This document shows, in pieces, positions 24,947 to 34,540 of a DNA stretch of 64,000 bases. The stretch is taken from the NCBI RefSeq assembly GCF_015840335.1, contig NZ_CP060395.1, positions 1,302,001 to 1,366,000 of the forward strand. Direction: 5' to 3'. Under the pieces are notes generated by a model. That model had not been told where the DNA came from and did not search any database. It was given only the letters and a program-made list of their open reading frames with translations. The stretch's first letter is position 1. Every line of letters begins with the position of its first letter. The position numbers and the translations under genes were made by a program. Source of the DNA: Synechococcus sp. CBW1108 (lineage in GTDB: Bacteria; Cyanobacteriota; Cyanobacteriia; PCC-6307; Cyanobiaceae).

Positions 24947-26542
24947 TTGCGTGCCGTGCTGGCCTTCCCCAGCACCTACACCGTGGGGATCACCAGCCTG
25001 GGCTACCAGGTGGTGTGGGCCAGCCTGGCCCAGCGGGCCGATGTGGATGTACGCCGCCTATTCACAGACCAGGGCGACCCGCCGCACCGCCACTGCGACC
25101 TCTTCGGGCTATCGCTGAGCTGGGAGCTGGATGGGCCGGTGCTGCTGGATCTGCTGGAGCAGCAACGCATCCCGATCTGGGCGGCCGAGCGGGGCGACGC
25201 TGACCCGATCGTGTTCGGCGGCGGTCCGGTGCTCACGGCCAACCCCGAGCCCCTGGCCCCCTTTTTTGATTTGGTGTTGCTGGGCGATGGCGAGCTGCTG
25301 CTACCCGCCTTCATCGATGCCCTGCAGCAGCACCGCAGCGCCCCGCGGGCCGAGCGACTACTCCAGCTGGCCCAGCTGCCGGGGGTGTATGTGCCGAGCC
25401 TCTATGCCCCCCGCTACTCCAGCGATGGCCAGCTGCTGGCAGTGGAGCCCAACCAAGCCGGCGTCCCCGCCACCGTGGCAAAACAAACCTGGCGCGGCAA
25501 CACCTTGAGCCATTCGGCGGTGATCACCCCGGAGGCGGCCTGGCCCTCGATCCACATGGTGGAGGTGGTGCGCAGCTGTCCAGAGCTGTGCCGCTTCTGC
25601 CTGGCCAGCTACCTCACCCTGCCCTTTCGCACCCCCAGCCTGGAAGAAGGCCTGATCCCGGCGGTGGAAAAGGGCCTGGCCGCCACCCAACGGCTGGGAT
25701 TACTGGGAGCCTCAGTAACCCAGCACCCCCAATTCGCCGACCTGCTGGCCTGGCTCGATCAGGATCGCTTCGAGGGCGCCCGGGTGAGCGTGAGCTCAGT
25801 GCGGGCCGCCACCGTGACCGCCGAGCTGGGCCGGATCCTGGCCAAACGGGGCAGCAAATCGCTCACGATCGCCATCGAGAGCGGCAGCGAGCGCATGCGC
25901 CAGGTGGTGAACAAGAAGCTCAGCAGCGAGGAGATCTACTCAGCAGCCCGCTATGCCAAAGATGGTGGCCTCACGGGCCTGAAGCTCTACGGCATGGTGG
26001 GCCTCCCCACCGAAGAAGACGCCGATGTGGAGGTCACCGCCGCCCTGCTGCTGGATCTAAAAAAGGCCACGCCAGGGCTGCGGCTGAGCCTGGGGGTGAG
26101 CACCTTTGTACCCAAGGCCCACACACCGTTCCAATGGCAGGGGGTGCGCCCGGAAGCGGAAAAACGCCTGAAGCTGCTGGCCAAGCGCCTCAAGCCCAAG
26201 GGCATCGAGCTGCGCCCCGAGAGCTATGGCTGGAGCGTGATCCAGGCCCTGCTCTCCCGCAGCGACCGACGCCTGGCGCCCGTGATCGCCGCCGCCCGCG
26301 GCCGCCACGACAGCCTGGGGGGCTGGAAGCAGGCCTATCGGGGGGTGCGGGAGCAAACCTCCGGCCCCGAAAGCCCGCCCGCCTGGGAGGAGGTGATCCA
26401 TGCCAGCTGGAGCCCGGGGCGCGTGCTGCCCTGGGAGCACCTGGAGGGCCCACTCCCCAAAGCAACGCTCGCCCAGCACCAGGCTGGGGCCCTCACTCAA
26501 ACACCGCCGTGCGCCCCCGATAGACCATCACCTGGCGCCTGA
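24947..26542 (+). CDS. Radical SAM protein with B12-binding-like N-terminal domain
   Basis: A 531-aa protein. The N-terminal region (FPSTYTVGITSLGYQVVWAS, VFGGGPVLTANPEPLAPFFD) resembles the Rossmann-type domain of B12-binding radical SAM proteins. The SAM cluster motif is CPELCRFC at C211, C215 and C218, followed by SVSSVRAATVT and TIAIESGSERMRQVVNKKLS. The reaction is unknown. No ATG or GTG lies near the start: the frame opens at 24866, and only the TTG at 24947 or a CTG upstream can serve. The 3' end overlaps the convergent purU gene by 50 bp. Confidence 0.85.
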   Translation: MRAVLAFPSTYTVGITSLGYQVVWASLAQRADVDVRRLFTDQGDPPHRHCDLFGLSLSWELDGPVLLDLLEQQRIPIWAAERGDADPIVFGGGPVLTANPEPLAPFFDLVLLGDGELLLPAFIDALQQHRSAPRAERLLQLAQLPGVYVPSLYAPRYSSDGQLLAVEPNQAGVPATVAKQTWRGNTLSHSAVITPEAAWPSIHMVEVVRSCPELCRFCLASYLTLPFRTPSLEEGLIPAVEKGLAATQRLGLLGASVTQHPQFADLLAWLDQDRFEGARVSVSSVRAATVTAELGRILAKRGSKSLTIAIESGSERMRQVVNKKLSSEEIYSAARYAKDGGLTGLKLYGMVGLPTEEDADVEVTAALLLDLKKATPGLRLSLGVSTFVPKAHTPFQWQGVRPEAEKRLKLLAKRLKPKGIELRPESYGWSVIQALLSRSDRRLAPVIAAARGRHDSLGGWKQAYRGVREQTSGPESPPAWEEVIHASWSPGRVLPWEHLEGPLPKATLAQHQAGALTQTPPCAPDRPSPGA

Positions 26543-27365
26543 GGTGCAGCCTCACAGCCCTGGCCAGGGCGAGCCGTTCGCAATCACGACCCATCCGAAT
26601 CAGGTCTGCGACCTCATCACGGTGACCCACCGCCACGGTGGACTGGGCAATGATCGGACCGCCATCGAGCTCCTCGCTGACGTAGTGGGCCGTGGCGCCA
26701 ATCAGCTTCACGCCCCGCTCCCAGGCCCGGTGATAGGGCTGGGCCCCTTGAAATGCCGGCAAGAATGAATGGTGGATGTTGATCACCCGGTGGAAGGCAT
26801 CGGGGGAATCGAACGCCGCCAGAAAACGGGGCGTCAGCACCTGCATGTACTTGGCCAGGATCACCAACTCGATCTGATGCTCCGCCAGCAACTCGAGCTG
26901 GCGGGCCTCCGCTTCCTCTCGGTTGGCCGCTGAGACCGGCAGGTAGGCAAAGCGTGCCCCGAATTGGGCCGCGATCGGCTCCAGATCGGCATGGTTGGCG
27001 ATCACCAGCGGCACCCGCATCGGCAGCTCGCCGCTGCGCACGCGCCAAAGCAGGTCGAGCAGGGCGTGGTCTTGCTTGCTGACAAAGATGGCCACCGCTG
27101 GGCGGTAATCCGAGAAATTCACCCTGTAGGCGCCGTCCAGACGCTCAGCCAGGGCTCGGGCCGTGGGGCAGATCGCCTCCCGCGGCAGCCCAAAACCCTC
27201 CAGCTGCCATTCAATACGGCTCAAAAAGAGGCCGGCGCCCTGATCGCTGTGGTGGTCGGCGTGCACGATGTTGCCGCCATTGGCAGCCACCCAACCGGAA
27301 AGCTCCCGCACCAGCCCCGGCTGGTCTGGGCAGATCATCTGCAGGATGGCGGTGGGGGCAGACAT
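26493..27365 (-). CDS. purU: Formyltetrahydrofolate deformylase PurU
   Basis: A 290-aa enzyme that hydrolyses 10-formyl-THF to formate and THF. An N-terminal ACT domain (ILQMICPDQPGLVRELSGWV) precedes the formyltransferase domain with NIHHSFLPAFQGAQPYHRAW, the conserved active-site Asn and His, and the catalytic Asp in HYVSEELDGGPIIAQ. The ATG at 27365 is chosen over the longer frame because the ACT domain begins right after it. It is divergent from the psbQ gene. Confidence 0.95.
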   Translation of the reverse strand: MSAPTAILQMICPDQPGLVRELSGWVAANGGNIVHADHHSDQGAGLFLSRIEWQLEGFGLPREAICPTARALAERLDGAYRVNFSDYRPAVAIFVSKQDHALLDLLWRVRSGELPMRVPLVIANHADLEPIAAQFGARFAYLPVSAANREEAEARQLELLAEHQIELVILAKYMQVLTPRFLAAFDSPDAFHRVINIHHSFLPAFQGAQPYHRAWERGVKLIGATAHYVSEELDGGPIIAQSTVAVGHRDEVADLIRMGRDCERLALARAVRLHLRRQVMVYRGRTAVFE

Positions 27366-27503
27366 GGTGCTGGCTCCTTCAGCTGCAGAAGTAGCACTCA
27401 AGGCACCGGCAGGATGCAGATTGCAAGCGACTACAGACCCTTCTAGGGGGCCGACCAACCCCGATACACTCAGGCCCACGAACCCCTGGCCTTGGCGACT
27501 GCA

Positions 27504-28025
27504 ATGGTTTTTGCACAGATACCCGCCGTGATACCAGCTCCAATCCGTGCCTTGGCCCAGCAGCTGCGCCGGCTGGCCGCCCTTGGCCTGGCCCTGGCGC
27601 TCTGCCTTGGCCTGGCCGCCTGTGACGGCAGCCAGGGCAAGAAGCCCCCGAGCATCAGCCCCGAGGACATGGCCCTGATCGAGCGGCAGGCGGAGGGCTT
27701 CCTGGCAGCCCGCAACCGCCTACCCGAGTTGGCCGCCCTCGTAAATGACCGCAACTGGGTCTTCACCGCCAACTTGATCCACGGCCCAATGCAGGAAGTG
27801 GGCCGGGAAATGAGCTACATAAACCAAAGGCTGCTGCCCGCTGACCGCCCCGAGGCCGAGAAGCGCGCCGCAGCCCTGAAAACAGCCTTTGCCCAACTCG
27901 ATGAGGCCGCCAAGCTCCAGGACGGCGACAAGCTGCGCAAGGCCTATATCAAGGTGGCGAGTGGCTTCGGCCTCTACGCCCAGGTGCTGCCTGCCCAGGT
28001 GCAGCAAGACCTGAAACAGGCCTGA
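27504..28025 (+). CDS. psbQ: Photosystem II lipoprotein CyanoQ (PsbQ)
   Basis: A 173-aa lumenal lipoprotein of photosystem II. A signal peptide ends in the lipobox LGLAAC with the lipidated cysteine at C40. The mature part is a four-helix bundle with the conserved NDRNWVFTANLIHGPMQEVG segment, typical of CyanoQ, which supports oxygen evolution and PSII stability. I use the ATG at 27504; a TTG lies 12 bp upstream. This is good evidence that the organism is a cyanobacterium. Confidence 0.93.
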   Translation: MVFAQIPAVIPAPIRALAQQLRRLAALGLALALCLGLAACDGSQGKKPPSISPEDMALIERQAEGFLAARNRLPELAALVNDRNWVFTANLIHGPMQEVGREMSYINQRLLPADRPEAEKRAAALKTAFAQLDEAAKLQDGDKLRKAYIKVASGFGLYAQVLPAQVQQDLKQA

Positions 28026-28066
28026 TCCAGCCAAGCCCCAGGGCCACCAGTCCGCGCTCGGTAATT

Positions 28067-29140
28067 GTGATCGGCGCGGGGCTGGTGGGTCGTTCCTGCG
28101 CCTGGCTGCTCCAGGGCCTTGGCCACCAGGTGCAACTGCTCGATCCCTGTCTGAACGGGGCCCCCGATCCAACCGCAGGCAGCTGGGCCGCCCTGGGAGT
28201 TGTGATGGCCCACGTGTTCCAGCGCGGCAGTGGCCGGGCCTGGCGGCTGCGCCAGCGCAGCCTGCACCTCTGGGGCCGCTGGCGCCAGGAGCTGGGGGAG
28301 CAGGGCTGGCCGCTGGCCTGGCAGCCGGGGCTGCTGATCCTGGCCAGCAGCCCCATCGACCTGGAGCGCCAGCAGCGGCTCCAATCCGAGCGCCAGCGCC
28401 AGGCCATCCCGCTGGAGATCTGGAGCCGTCAGCGGCTCGCCGACCTGAGCCCAGCCCTACCAGACGGGGCCATCGGCGGGCTCTATTCCCCCGCCGATGG
28501 CCAACTGGATCCGGGCCCGGCCCTGCAGGCGCTGCTGGGGGATGGGCGGCGGCTCGGAATCCAAACCTGCGGGGAGGCCGCCGCAAGGCTGGAGCGCCGC
28601 TCCGGCCAGTGGACGGTGCACACCCAAGCCGGCCAGGCCCTGCAGGCCGAAGCCGTGGTGCTCTCGGCAGGGGTGGCCAGCGCCGGCCTGCTGGAACCGC
28701 TCGATCACTTCCTGCCCTTGGAGCCGGTGCTGGGCCAGGCCCTCGAGCTCGAGCTTCCCCCCGGCACCCACTGGGGCCCCAGCCCGGCCTGGCCCGGCGC
28801 CGTGGTGTGGGAGGGGATGAACCTGGTGCCACGCCCCCCCAGCCAAGCCCAGGGCGAGCGGCTGTGGCTGGGGGCAACCCTGGAGCCGGGCTGCCGGGCC
28901 GATCCAGACGCCCTGGCCGCCCTGCGGGAACTAGGCGGCGCAGCGCCCACCTGGCTGCGGCAGGCCCAGCTGGTCAGGCACTGGCAGGGCCACCGGCCCC
29001 ACCCGATCGGTGGCCCGGCCCCCTTGCTGGAACAGCTGGAACCCGGGCTGGTGCTGGCCAGCGGCCACTACCGCAACGGCCTGCTGCTGGCGCCAGCGAC
29101 GGCGGAATGGGTGGCGCAGCAGCTGGAGGCTCCTTCTTAA
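28067..29140 (+). CDS. FAD-dependent amine oxidase, ThiO/DadA-like
   Basis: A 357-aa DAO-fold flavoprotein. The dinucleotide-binding motif is VIGAGLVGRSCAWLLQGLGH at the very start, and the C-terminal GHYRNGLLLAPATAEWVAQQ closely resembles glycine oxidase ThiO. It could make the glycine imine for thiazole synthesis, but other DAO enzymes remain possible. The GTG at 28067 begins inside the first beta strand; homologs usually have a few residues before it, so an upstream non-ATG start is likely (the frame is open to within psbQ). Confidence 0.8.
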   Translation: MIGAGLVGRSCAWLLQGLGHQVQLLDPCLNGAPDPTAGSWAALGVVMAHVFQRGSGRAWRLRQRSLHLWGRWRQELGEQGWPLAWQPGLLILASSPIDLERQQRLQSERQRQAIPLEIWSRQRLADLSPALPDGAIGGLYSPADGQLDPGPALQALLGDGRRLGIQTCGEAAARLERRSGQWTVHTQAGQALQAEAVVLSAGVASAGLLEPLDHFLPLEPVLGQALELELPPGTHWGPSPAWPGAVVWEGMNLVPRPPSQAQGERLWLGATLEPGCRADPDALAALRELGGAAPTWLRQAQLVRHWQGHRPHPIGGPAPLLEQLEPGLVLASGHYRNGLLLAPATAEWVAQQLEAPS

Positions 29141-29154
29141 CCAAGCCCTAACCT
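29136..29154 (+). promoter_or_regulatory. Pho-box-like direct repeat before pstS
   Basis: CTTAACCA, a 3-bp spacer, then CCTAACCT: two 8-bp units 11 bp apart, as in the cyanobacterial PhoB/SphR box (CTTAACCT repeats). It overlaps the stop codon of the ThiO-like gene and ends 7 bp before the pstS ATG, unusually close for an activator site. Confidence 0.5.
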
Positions 29155-29161
29155 GGCCCCT

Positions 29162-30160
29162 ATGGCACTCATCCGTTTTGGTTCACGCGCAATGGTGGGG
29201 GCAGCCCTCGGCCTGGTTGGCCTCAGCGGTTGCGGCGTATCCCCCGGCGGGGGCACCAACCAAATCCTGCAGGCGGCAGGAGCCAGCTTTCCGGCGGGGC
29301 TCTACCAGCGCTGGTTTGCAGACCTGGCCGCCAGGGAAAGGATCCGGGTCAACTACCAGTCGGTGGGTTCCGGCGCCGGCGTGCGTCAGTTTGAAGCAGG
29401 CACGGTGGATTTTGCCGCCAGTGACAAACCTCTAGATGCCCGCGAGGCCGCATCGATCCAGCGGGGCGTGGTTCAACTTCCCCTCACCGCCGGCGCCATC
29501 GCCGTTGCCTACAACCTGCCCGGCTGCAGCCTCAAGCTCAGCCAGGCCCAACTGGTACAGATCTTCGAGGGCAAGATCACCAACTTCCAGGAGCTTGGCT
29601 GCGCCAACCAACCAATCCAGGTGGTGGTGCGCTCCGATGGCTCCGGCACCACCTACAACTTCACCAATTCCCTGGCCGCCTTCAGCCCCAGCTGGAAGAA
29701 CGGGCCCGGCGTCGGCAAATCGGTGAACTGGCCCACCGGCGTGGGGGCCAAGGGCAACGAGGGAGTCGCCGCCAGCATGCTGCAAACCAAGGGCAGCATC
29801 GGCTACGTGGAAGCGGCCTATGTGCGGGGCGTGCTGCAAGCCGCCGCGATCGCAAACCGCAGCGGCAGCTTTGCCCTACCCGATGCTGCCGCTGCCAGCC
29901 AGGCCCTGGCCACAATCGACCTTGGGGCCGATCTCACCGGCAGCGATCCGAATCCCAGCGCCGGCTACCCGATCGTCACCTTCACCTGGGTGCTGCTTTA
30001 CAAGACCGGCAACGGCGCAAAACTAGCTGCCCTTCAGCGCACGATCAATTACGCCCTCAGCGATGGGGCCCAGCGCCAGGCCCCTGGGCTCGGCTACATC
30101 CCACTCCCAGCTGGCGTGGTCACCAAGGCGAAGGCAGCGCTGGCCGGCGTGGGAGCCTGA
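29162..30160 (+). CDS. pstS: Phosphate ABC transporter substrate-binding protein PstS
   Basis: A 332-aa periplasmic lipoprotein with lipobox LSGC (C24). Phosphate-binding blocks are AAGASFPAGLYQRWFAD, YQSVGSGAGVRQFEAGTVDF, VVVRSDGSGTTYNFTNSL and TGVGAKGNEGVAASML. No pstC, pstA or pstB lies nearby, so this is a stand-alone copy as is common in picocyanobacteria. The Pho-box-like repeat just upstream suggests induction by phosphate starvation. Confidence 0.95.
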   Translation: MALIRFGSRAMVGAALGLVGLSGCGVSPGGGTNQILQAAGASFPAGLYQRWFADLAARERIRVNYQSVGSGAGVRQFEAGTVDFAASDKPLDAREAASIQRGVVQLPLTAGAIAVAYNLPGCSLKLSQAQLVQIFEGKITNFQELGCANQPIQVVVRSDGSGTTYNFTNSLAAFSPSWKNGPGVGKSVNWPTGVGAKGNEGVAASMLQTKGSIGYVEAAYVRGVLQAAAIANRSGSFALPDAAAASQALATIDLGADLTGSDPNPSAGYPIVTFTWVLLYKTGNGAKLAALQRTINYALSDGAQRQAPGLGYIPLPAGVVTKAKAALAGVGA

Positions 30161-30174
30161 GACCAGGCCCCCCT

Positions 30175-30189
30175 CTTAATCAAGCCCTA
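30175..30189 (+). repeat. Second copy of the 15-bp motif flanking pstS
   Basis: CTTAATCAAGCCCTA here matches CTTAACCAAGCCCTA at 29136-29150 in 14 of 15 positions. It lies between the convergent pstS and dnaK genes, where no promoter is needed. Confidence 0.85.
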
Positions 30190-30194
30190 GGGCC

Positions 30195-32105
30195 CTATTT
30201 GCTCTCGGTGAACTCCGCATCGATCACGTCGTCACTGGCCGAGCCGCTGGCCCCATCGCTGGCGGCAGCGTTGCCGTCGCCACTAGGCGTGGCTCCGGCC
30301 GCGCCTGCCTGCTGGTAGACGGCAGCACCGGCGGCATAGAGAGCCTGTTGCAGGGTTTCGAGTTCCGACTTCATGGTGTCGAAATCGTCCTTGGCAATGG
30401 CCTCCTTGAGCTTGGTGGAGGAAGCCTCCACCTTGGCCTTGTCCTCGGCACCCACCTTGTCGCCCAGCTCGCCGAGTTGCTTTTCGGCCTGGTAAACGAG
30501 GGTTTCGGCCTGGTTCTTGGTGTCGATGCGCTCGCGCTTCTCCTTGTCGACGCTGGCGTTGGTTTCGGCATCCTTCACCATCTTCTCCACCTCGTTTTCA
30601 CTGAGGGTGGAAGCGCCGGTGATCGAGATGCTCTGCTCCTTGCCGCTGCCCTTGTCCTTGGCGGTGACGCTGAGGATGCCGTTGGCATCGATATCGAAGG
30701 TGACTTCGATCTGGGGCACACCCCGGGGAGCAGGCGGGATGCCGTCGAGGCGGAAGGTGCCGAGCGACTTGTTGTCGCTGGCCATCTCGCGCTCTCCCTG
30801 GAGCACGTGGATCTCCACGTTGGTCTGGCCATCCACCGCCGTGGAGTAGGTCTCCGACTTCTTGGTGGGAATGGTGGTATTGCGGGTGATCATCTTGGTC
30901 ATCACCCCACCGAGGGTTTCCACCCCCAGGGAGAGCGGTGTGACATCCAGCAGCAGGATGTCCTTCACCTCACCGGCCAGCACGCCACCCTGGATGGCGG
31001 CCCCCACGGCCACTACCTCGTCAGGGTTGACAGTCTGGTTGGGGTCCTTGCCGGTGACCCGCTTGACCAGCTCCAACACCGCGGGGATGCGGGTGGAACC
31101 GCCCACCATCACGATCTCGTCGAGTTCGGCCGACTTGAGCTTTGCGTCCTTGAGGGCCTGCTCCACCGGCACCCTGCAGCGATCAATCAGCTTGGAGGCC
31201 AGCTCTTCAAACTTGGCGCGGGTGAGGTTGAGGTCGAGGTGCTTAGGGCCCTCCGGAGTGGCCGTGATGAACGGCAGGTTGATCTCACTCTGGGTGGCAC
31301 TGGAGAGCTCGATTTTGGCCTTCTCGGCAGCCTCGGTGAGGCGCTGCAGGGCCTGCTTGTCCTGGCGCAGGTCAATGCCCTCATTGGCCTTGAAACTGTC
31401 AGCCAGATAGTCAACGATCACCTTGTCGAAGTCATCGCCGCCCAGGTGGGTGTCACCGGAGGTGGAGAGCACTTCGAAAACGCCATCCCCCACTTCCAGC
31501 ACCGACACGTCGAAGGTGCCGCCGCCCAGGTCGAACACCAGGATGCGCTCATTGCTCTTGCGGTCGAGGCCGTAGGCCAGGGCCGCCGCCGTGGGCTCGT
31601 TGATGATGCGCAGCACCTCCAGGCCGGCGATCTTGCCGGCATCCTTGGTGGCCTGGCGCTGGGAGTCGTTGAAATAGGCAGGAACGGTGATCACCGCCTG
31701 GGTGACGGTTTCACCGAGGTATTTGCCGGCGTCTTCCGCCAGCTTGCGCAGCACCTGGGCACTCACCTCCTCAGGGGCGAACTGCTTGTTCAGCACCGGG
31801 CACTTCACCTTGACGTTGGAGCCCGCCTTCTCGACGCCATAGCTCACTTCCTTCGACTCTTCGTTGACCTCGTCGACCCGACGGCCGATGAAGCGCTTGA
31901 CCGAATAAAAAGTGTTCTCGGGATTCATCACCGCCTGACGCTTGGCGATCTGGCCCACCAACTGATCTTGGTTTTTGGTGTAGGCCACCACGGAAGGGGT
32001 TGTGCGGAACCCTTCGGCGTTGGCTATCACAGTTGGCTTGCCGCCCTCCATCACGGCGACACAGCTATTCGTAGTGCCGAGGTCAATACCAACAACCTTG
32101 CCCAT
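30195..32105 (-). CDS. dnaK: Molecular chaperone DnaK (DnaK2 type)
   Basis: A 636-aa Hsp70. The ATPase domain starts [20 protein letters not shown] and carries [20 protein letters not shown] and [20 protein letters not shown]. The linker [20 protein letters not shown] leads to the substrate-binding domain, and the tail ends in an acidic segment ([12 protein letters not shown]) after an alanine-glycine rich stretch. An AAGGAGG site lies 8-9 bases before the ATG. Its high similarity to bacterial DnaK fits the essential cyanobacterial DnaK2. No CIRCE element is seen upstream. Confidence 0.97.
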   Translation of the reverse strand: MGKVVGIDLGTTNSCVAVMEGGKPTVIANAEGFRTTPSVVAYTKNQDQLVGQIAKRQAVMNPENTFYSVKRFIGRRVDEVNEESKEVSYGVEKAGSNVKVKCPVLNKQFAPEEVSAQVLRKLAEDAGKYLGETVTQAVITVPAYFNDSQRQATKDAGKIAGLEVLRIINEPTAAALAYGLDRKSNERILVFDLGGGTFDVSVLEVGDGVFEVLSTSGDTHLGGDDFDKVIVDYLADSFKANEGIDLRQDKQALQRLTEAAEKAKIELSSATQSEINLPFITATPEGPKHLDLNLTRAKFEELASKLIDRCRVPVEQALKDAKLKSAELDEIVMVGGSTRIPAVLELVKRVTGKDPNQTVNPDEVVAVGAAIQGGVLAGEVKDILLLDVTPLSLGVETLGGVMTKMITRNTTIPTKKSETYSTAVDGQTNVEIHVLQGEREMASDNKSLGTFRLDGIPPAPRGVPQIEVTFDIDANGILSVTAKDKGSGKEQSISITGASTLSENEVEKMVKDAETNASVDKEKRERIDTKNQAETLVYQAEKQLGELGDKVGAEDKAKVEASSTKLKEAIAKDDFDTMKSELETLQQALYAAGAAVYQQAGAAGATPSGDGNAAASDGASGSASDDVIDAEFTESK

Positions 32106-32217
32106 GGATTCCCACCTCCTTGCGGTGAATGAAACGATCTGGAAACATCTTCAGCAACCAGGGCCTTTCCAGGCGAGGGGTGGTTCCCGAACAGGCCCAA
32201 GCACCGCCCCTTTCGCC

Positions 32218-33147
32218 ATGACCCCATCGATTTCCGGACACACTGCCCTAGCTGGGGTTCTGGGGAACCCGGTGCACCATTCCCTCTCTCCGGCCATGCA
32301 CAACGCCGCCCTGGCGGAGCTGGGCCTTGACTGGGTGTACCTGGCCCTGCCCGCCGCCGCCGACCAGCTGGAGGCGGTGTTGCGGGGGCTGGAGGCCGTC
32401 GATTGCCGCGGCCTCAACGTCACCTTGCCCCACAAGCAAGCCGTTGCCGGGCTGTGCCGCACCCTCTCACCCCTGGCCGAGCGGCTGGGCGCGGTGAACA
32501 CCCTGGTGCGCCATCCGCTGGGGGGCTGGCGGGGCGACAACACCGATGTGGCTGGTTTCCTAGCTCCCCTGCGGGCCAGCAGGCGCGACTGGCAGGGCAA
32601 GCAGGCCGTGGTGCTGGGCTGCGGCGGCAGTGCCCGGGCCGTGGTGGCCGCCCTGGTGGAACTGGGTTGCGGCAGCATTGCGCTGGCTGGCCGCAACGCC
32701 GCCAAGCAGGAGGCCCTGCTGGCCAGCTGTCGCAGCTGGGCACCCCAGCTCGAGGCGCTCACCTGGCAACCCCAAAGCACCCAGCCCTGCCAAAGCACCG
32801 GGCTGGAGGGCGCGCTGGCCGAGGCCCGCCTGGTGGTCAACACCACTCCCGTGGGCATGGCCTCCGCCAGCGACCCAGGGGCCAAAGGCCGCTGCCCACT
32901 CAGCCCCGTCGAACTGGAGGCGCTGCAGCCGCAAACCTGCGTCTACGACCTGATCTACACCCCCCGACCCACGGCCCTGCTCGCGGCGGCCGCCGCCCAG
33001 GGCTGCGAAGTCCTGGACGGCCTGGAGATGCTGGTGCAACAGGGGGCCGCCGCCCTGCGCCAGTGGAGTGGTATCGACGCCTTGCCGGTGGCGGCGATGC
33101 GGGCTGCGGCCTTGGCCCAACTCTCCCCGCCAGGCACCGGCCCTTAG
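32218..33147 (+). CDS. aroE: Shikimate dehydrogenase AroE
   Basis: A 309-aa NADP-dependent enzyme reducing 3-dehydroshikimate. GNPVHHSLSPAMHNAALAEL binds substrate, NVTLPHK holds the catalytic lysine, GAVNTLVR and GDNTDVAGF the catalytic aspartate, and VVLGCGGSARAVVAAL the NADP loop. The ATG at 32218 is chosen from domain position; the frame extends upstream into the dnaK gene region. It is divergent from dnaK and followed 28 bp later by the Tic20-like gene. Confidence 0.95.
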   Translation: MTPSISGHTALAGVLGNPVHHSLSPAMHNAALAELGLDWVYLALPAAADQLEAVLRGLEAVDCRGLNVTLPHKQAVAGLCRTLSPLAERLGAVNTLVRHPLGGWRGDNTDVAGFLAPLRASRRDWQGKQAVVLGCGGSARAVVAALVELGCGSIALAGRNAAKQEALLASCRSWAPQLEALTWQPQSTQPCQSTGLEGALAEARLVVNTTPVGMASASDPGAKGRCPLSPVELEALQPQTCVYDLIYTPRPTALLAAAAAQGCEVLDGLEMLVQQGAAALRQWSGIDALPVAAMRAAALAQLSPPGTGP

Positions 33148-33175
33148 CCTTTGGGGATCCGGCACAATCGAGGCC

Positions 33176-33637
33176 ATGCAGGCTCCCCCGATCTGGCAAA
33201 GGCTGCTGGCAGCCCTGGCCTACCTGCTGCCCTGGAGCGACGCCTTCCCCTTCGGCCGCAACCTGTTTGGCCTGTTCCCGGCCCTGCAGTGGCTGGGGGT
33301 GCCGATCCTGCCCATCGCCCTGCTGGAGCAGGCGGTGCCCTTTGGCGGCCTGGTGCTGTTCTTGGTGCTGTTCCTGGCGGTGGTGCGCAACAGCCGGGTG
33401 CCCTACCTGATCCGCTTCAACGTGCTCCAGGCGATCCTGGTGGACATCGTGATAGTGCTGATCAGCCTGGCCTTTCAGGTGTTCCAGCTCCATTCCCTCG
33501 ACTTCATCGGCAAGACCCTCAGCAACACGGTCTTCCTGGGCGCCCTGGTGCTGGTTTCCTTCGCGGTGGTTCAAAACCTGCGGGGCAAGGAGGCCGACAT
33601 TCCCAGCCTGTCTGAGGCGGTGCGAATGCAGCTGTAG
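33176..33637 (+). CDS. Tic20-like membrane protein
   Basis: A 153-aa protein with four predicted membrane helices. The pattern [20 protein letters not shown] near the N-terminus and [20 protein letters not shown] in the middle match cyanobacterial Tic20-family proteins, relatives of the plastid import channel. The cyanobacterial function is unknown. It lies between aroE and rpsF. Confidence 0.85.
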   Translation: MQAPPIWQRLLAALAYLLPWSDAFPFGRNLFGLFPALQWLGVPILPIALLEQAVPFGGLVLFLVLFLAVVRNSRVPYLIRFNVLQAILVDIVIVLISLAFQVFQLHSLDFIGKTLSNTVFLGALVLVSFAVVQNLRGKEADIPSLSEAVRMQL

Positions 33638-33714
33638 GGTGTTGGATCCGTCGCCGGTGGGCCCCAGCCCGCTGGCCGCTGCCCCAAACCCTGAGGCGCC
33701 AACCCCAAGCGACC

Positions 33715-34077
33715 ATGACGCAGCCCTATTACGAGACCATGTACATCCTTCGCCCGGACATTCCGGAGGAAGAGGTGGAGAGCCATGTCACCAAGTACCG
33801 CGATCTGGTCACCGAATCCGGCGGCGAGGTGCTGGATTGCCAGATGCGCGGCAAGCGCCGGCTCGCCTACACGATCGCCAAACATCGCGAAGGCATCTAC
33901 GTCCAGCTCAACCACAACGGCGACGGCCAACAGGTGGGCCCACTCGAGCGGGCGATGCGGCTCTCCGAAGATGTGATTCGCTATCTCACCGTCAAGCAGG
34001 ATGGGCCCATGCCCGCTCCCCGCACCCTGCCAGGGGCAGTCAGCGAAGCTGCCCCGATGGAACCGGCTGCGGTTTGA
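33715..34077 (+). CDS. rpsF: 30S ribosomal protein S6
   Basis: A 120-aa S6 with the typical [20 protein letters not shown] start, [35 protein letters not shown] and the C-terminal [15 protein letters not shown]. As usual in cyanobacteria it stands apart from rpsR and rplI. It binds 16S rRNA in the platform with S18. Confidence 0.97.
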   Translation: MTQPYYETMYILRPDIPEEEVESHVTKYRDLVTESGGEVLDCQMRGKRRLAYTIAKHREGIYVQLNHNGDGQQVGPLERAMRLSEDVIRYLTVKQDGPMPAPRTLPGAVSEAAPMEPAAV

Positions 34078-34159
34078 TTCGGCCCGCAACCTGACACGCG
34101 ATTAGGTCCAGGATCTGGCCCAACTTGTAATGCTTGCTGCGCAAGCGTAACCTCGGGCC

Positions 34160-34540
34160 ATGGAGCCGGATCCCAGCCAAATCGAACCGGATACGCTGGG
34201 GCTATCTCCCCAGCAACTGGAGCGGGAGCTGGCCAGAACCAGGGAGGAGCTGCAGGCGATGCAGGCCCTGCTCGAGGACCTCCCCAGCGTTTTTGAGAAC
34301 AAATTCCGGCAGCGACTGCAGCCCCTGCTCGAGCAGCAACAGCGACTGCTCAGCGAAAACACCGTGCTGCGCCAACACCTGCATCAACTCCAACCTGGCG
34401 TCGGCACGGCTCCCCAACCAGTGCTGCTGCCGCAGCAACAGGAAAGGCCCCGGCTGCGCCGGGCCCTGCGCCACGCCTTTGGACTGGCTGACCACAGCCA
34501 ACATGACCAGAGCCAACCTGACCAGAGAAGTGCTGCCTAG
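34160..34540 (+). CDS. Hypothetical coiled-coil protein (126 aa)
   Basis: A soluble, glutamine- and leucine-rich protein predicted to be almost wholly helical: [40 protein letters not shown], then a basic segment [14 protein letters not shown]. No domain is recognised. The similar gene position next to rpsF and argG is shared by related picocyanobacteria as far as I recall. Its stop overlaps the convergent argG stop by 4 bp. Confidence 0.75.
   Translation: MEPDPSQIEPDTLGLSPQQLERELARTREELQAMQALLEDLPSVFENKFRQRLQPLLEQQQRLLSENTVLRQHLHQLQPGVGTAPQPVLLPQQQERPRLRRALRHAFGLADHSQHDQSQPDQRSAA

Noticed and set aside
30348-32132. Long plus-strand open frame (594 aa) opposite dnaK
   Set aside because: Antisense shadow of a highly conserved dnaK. 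Such antisense frames are a known artefact of biased codon use.
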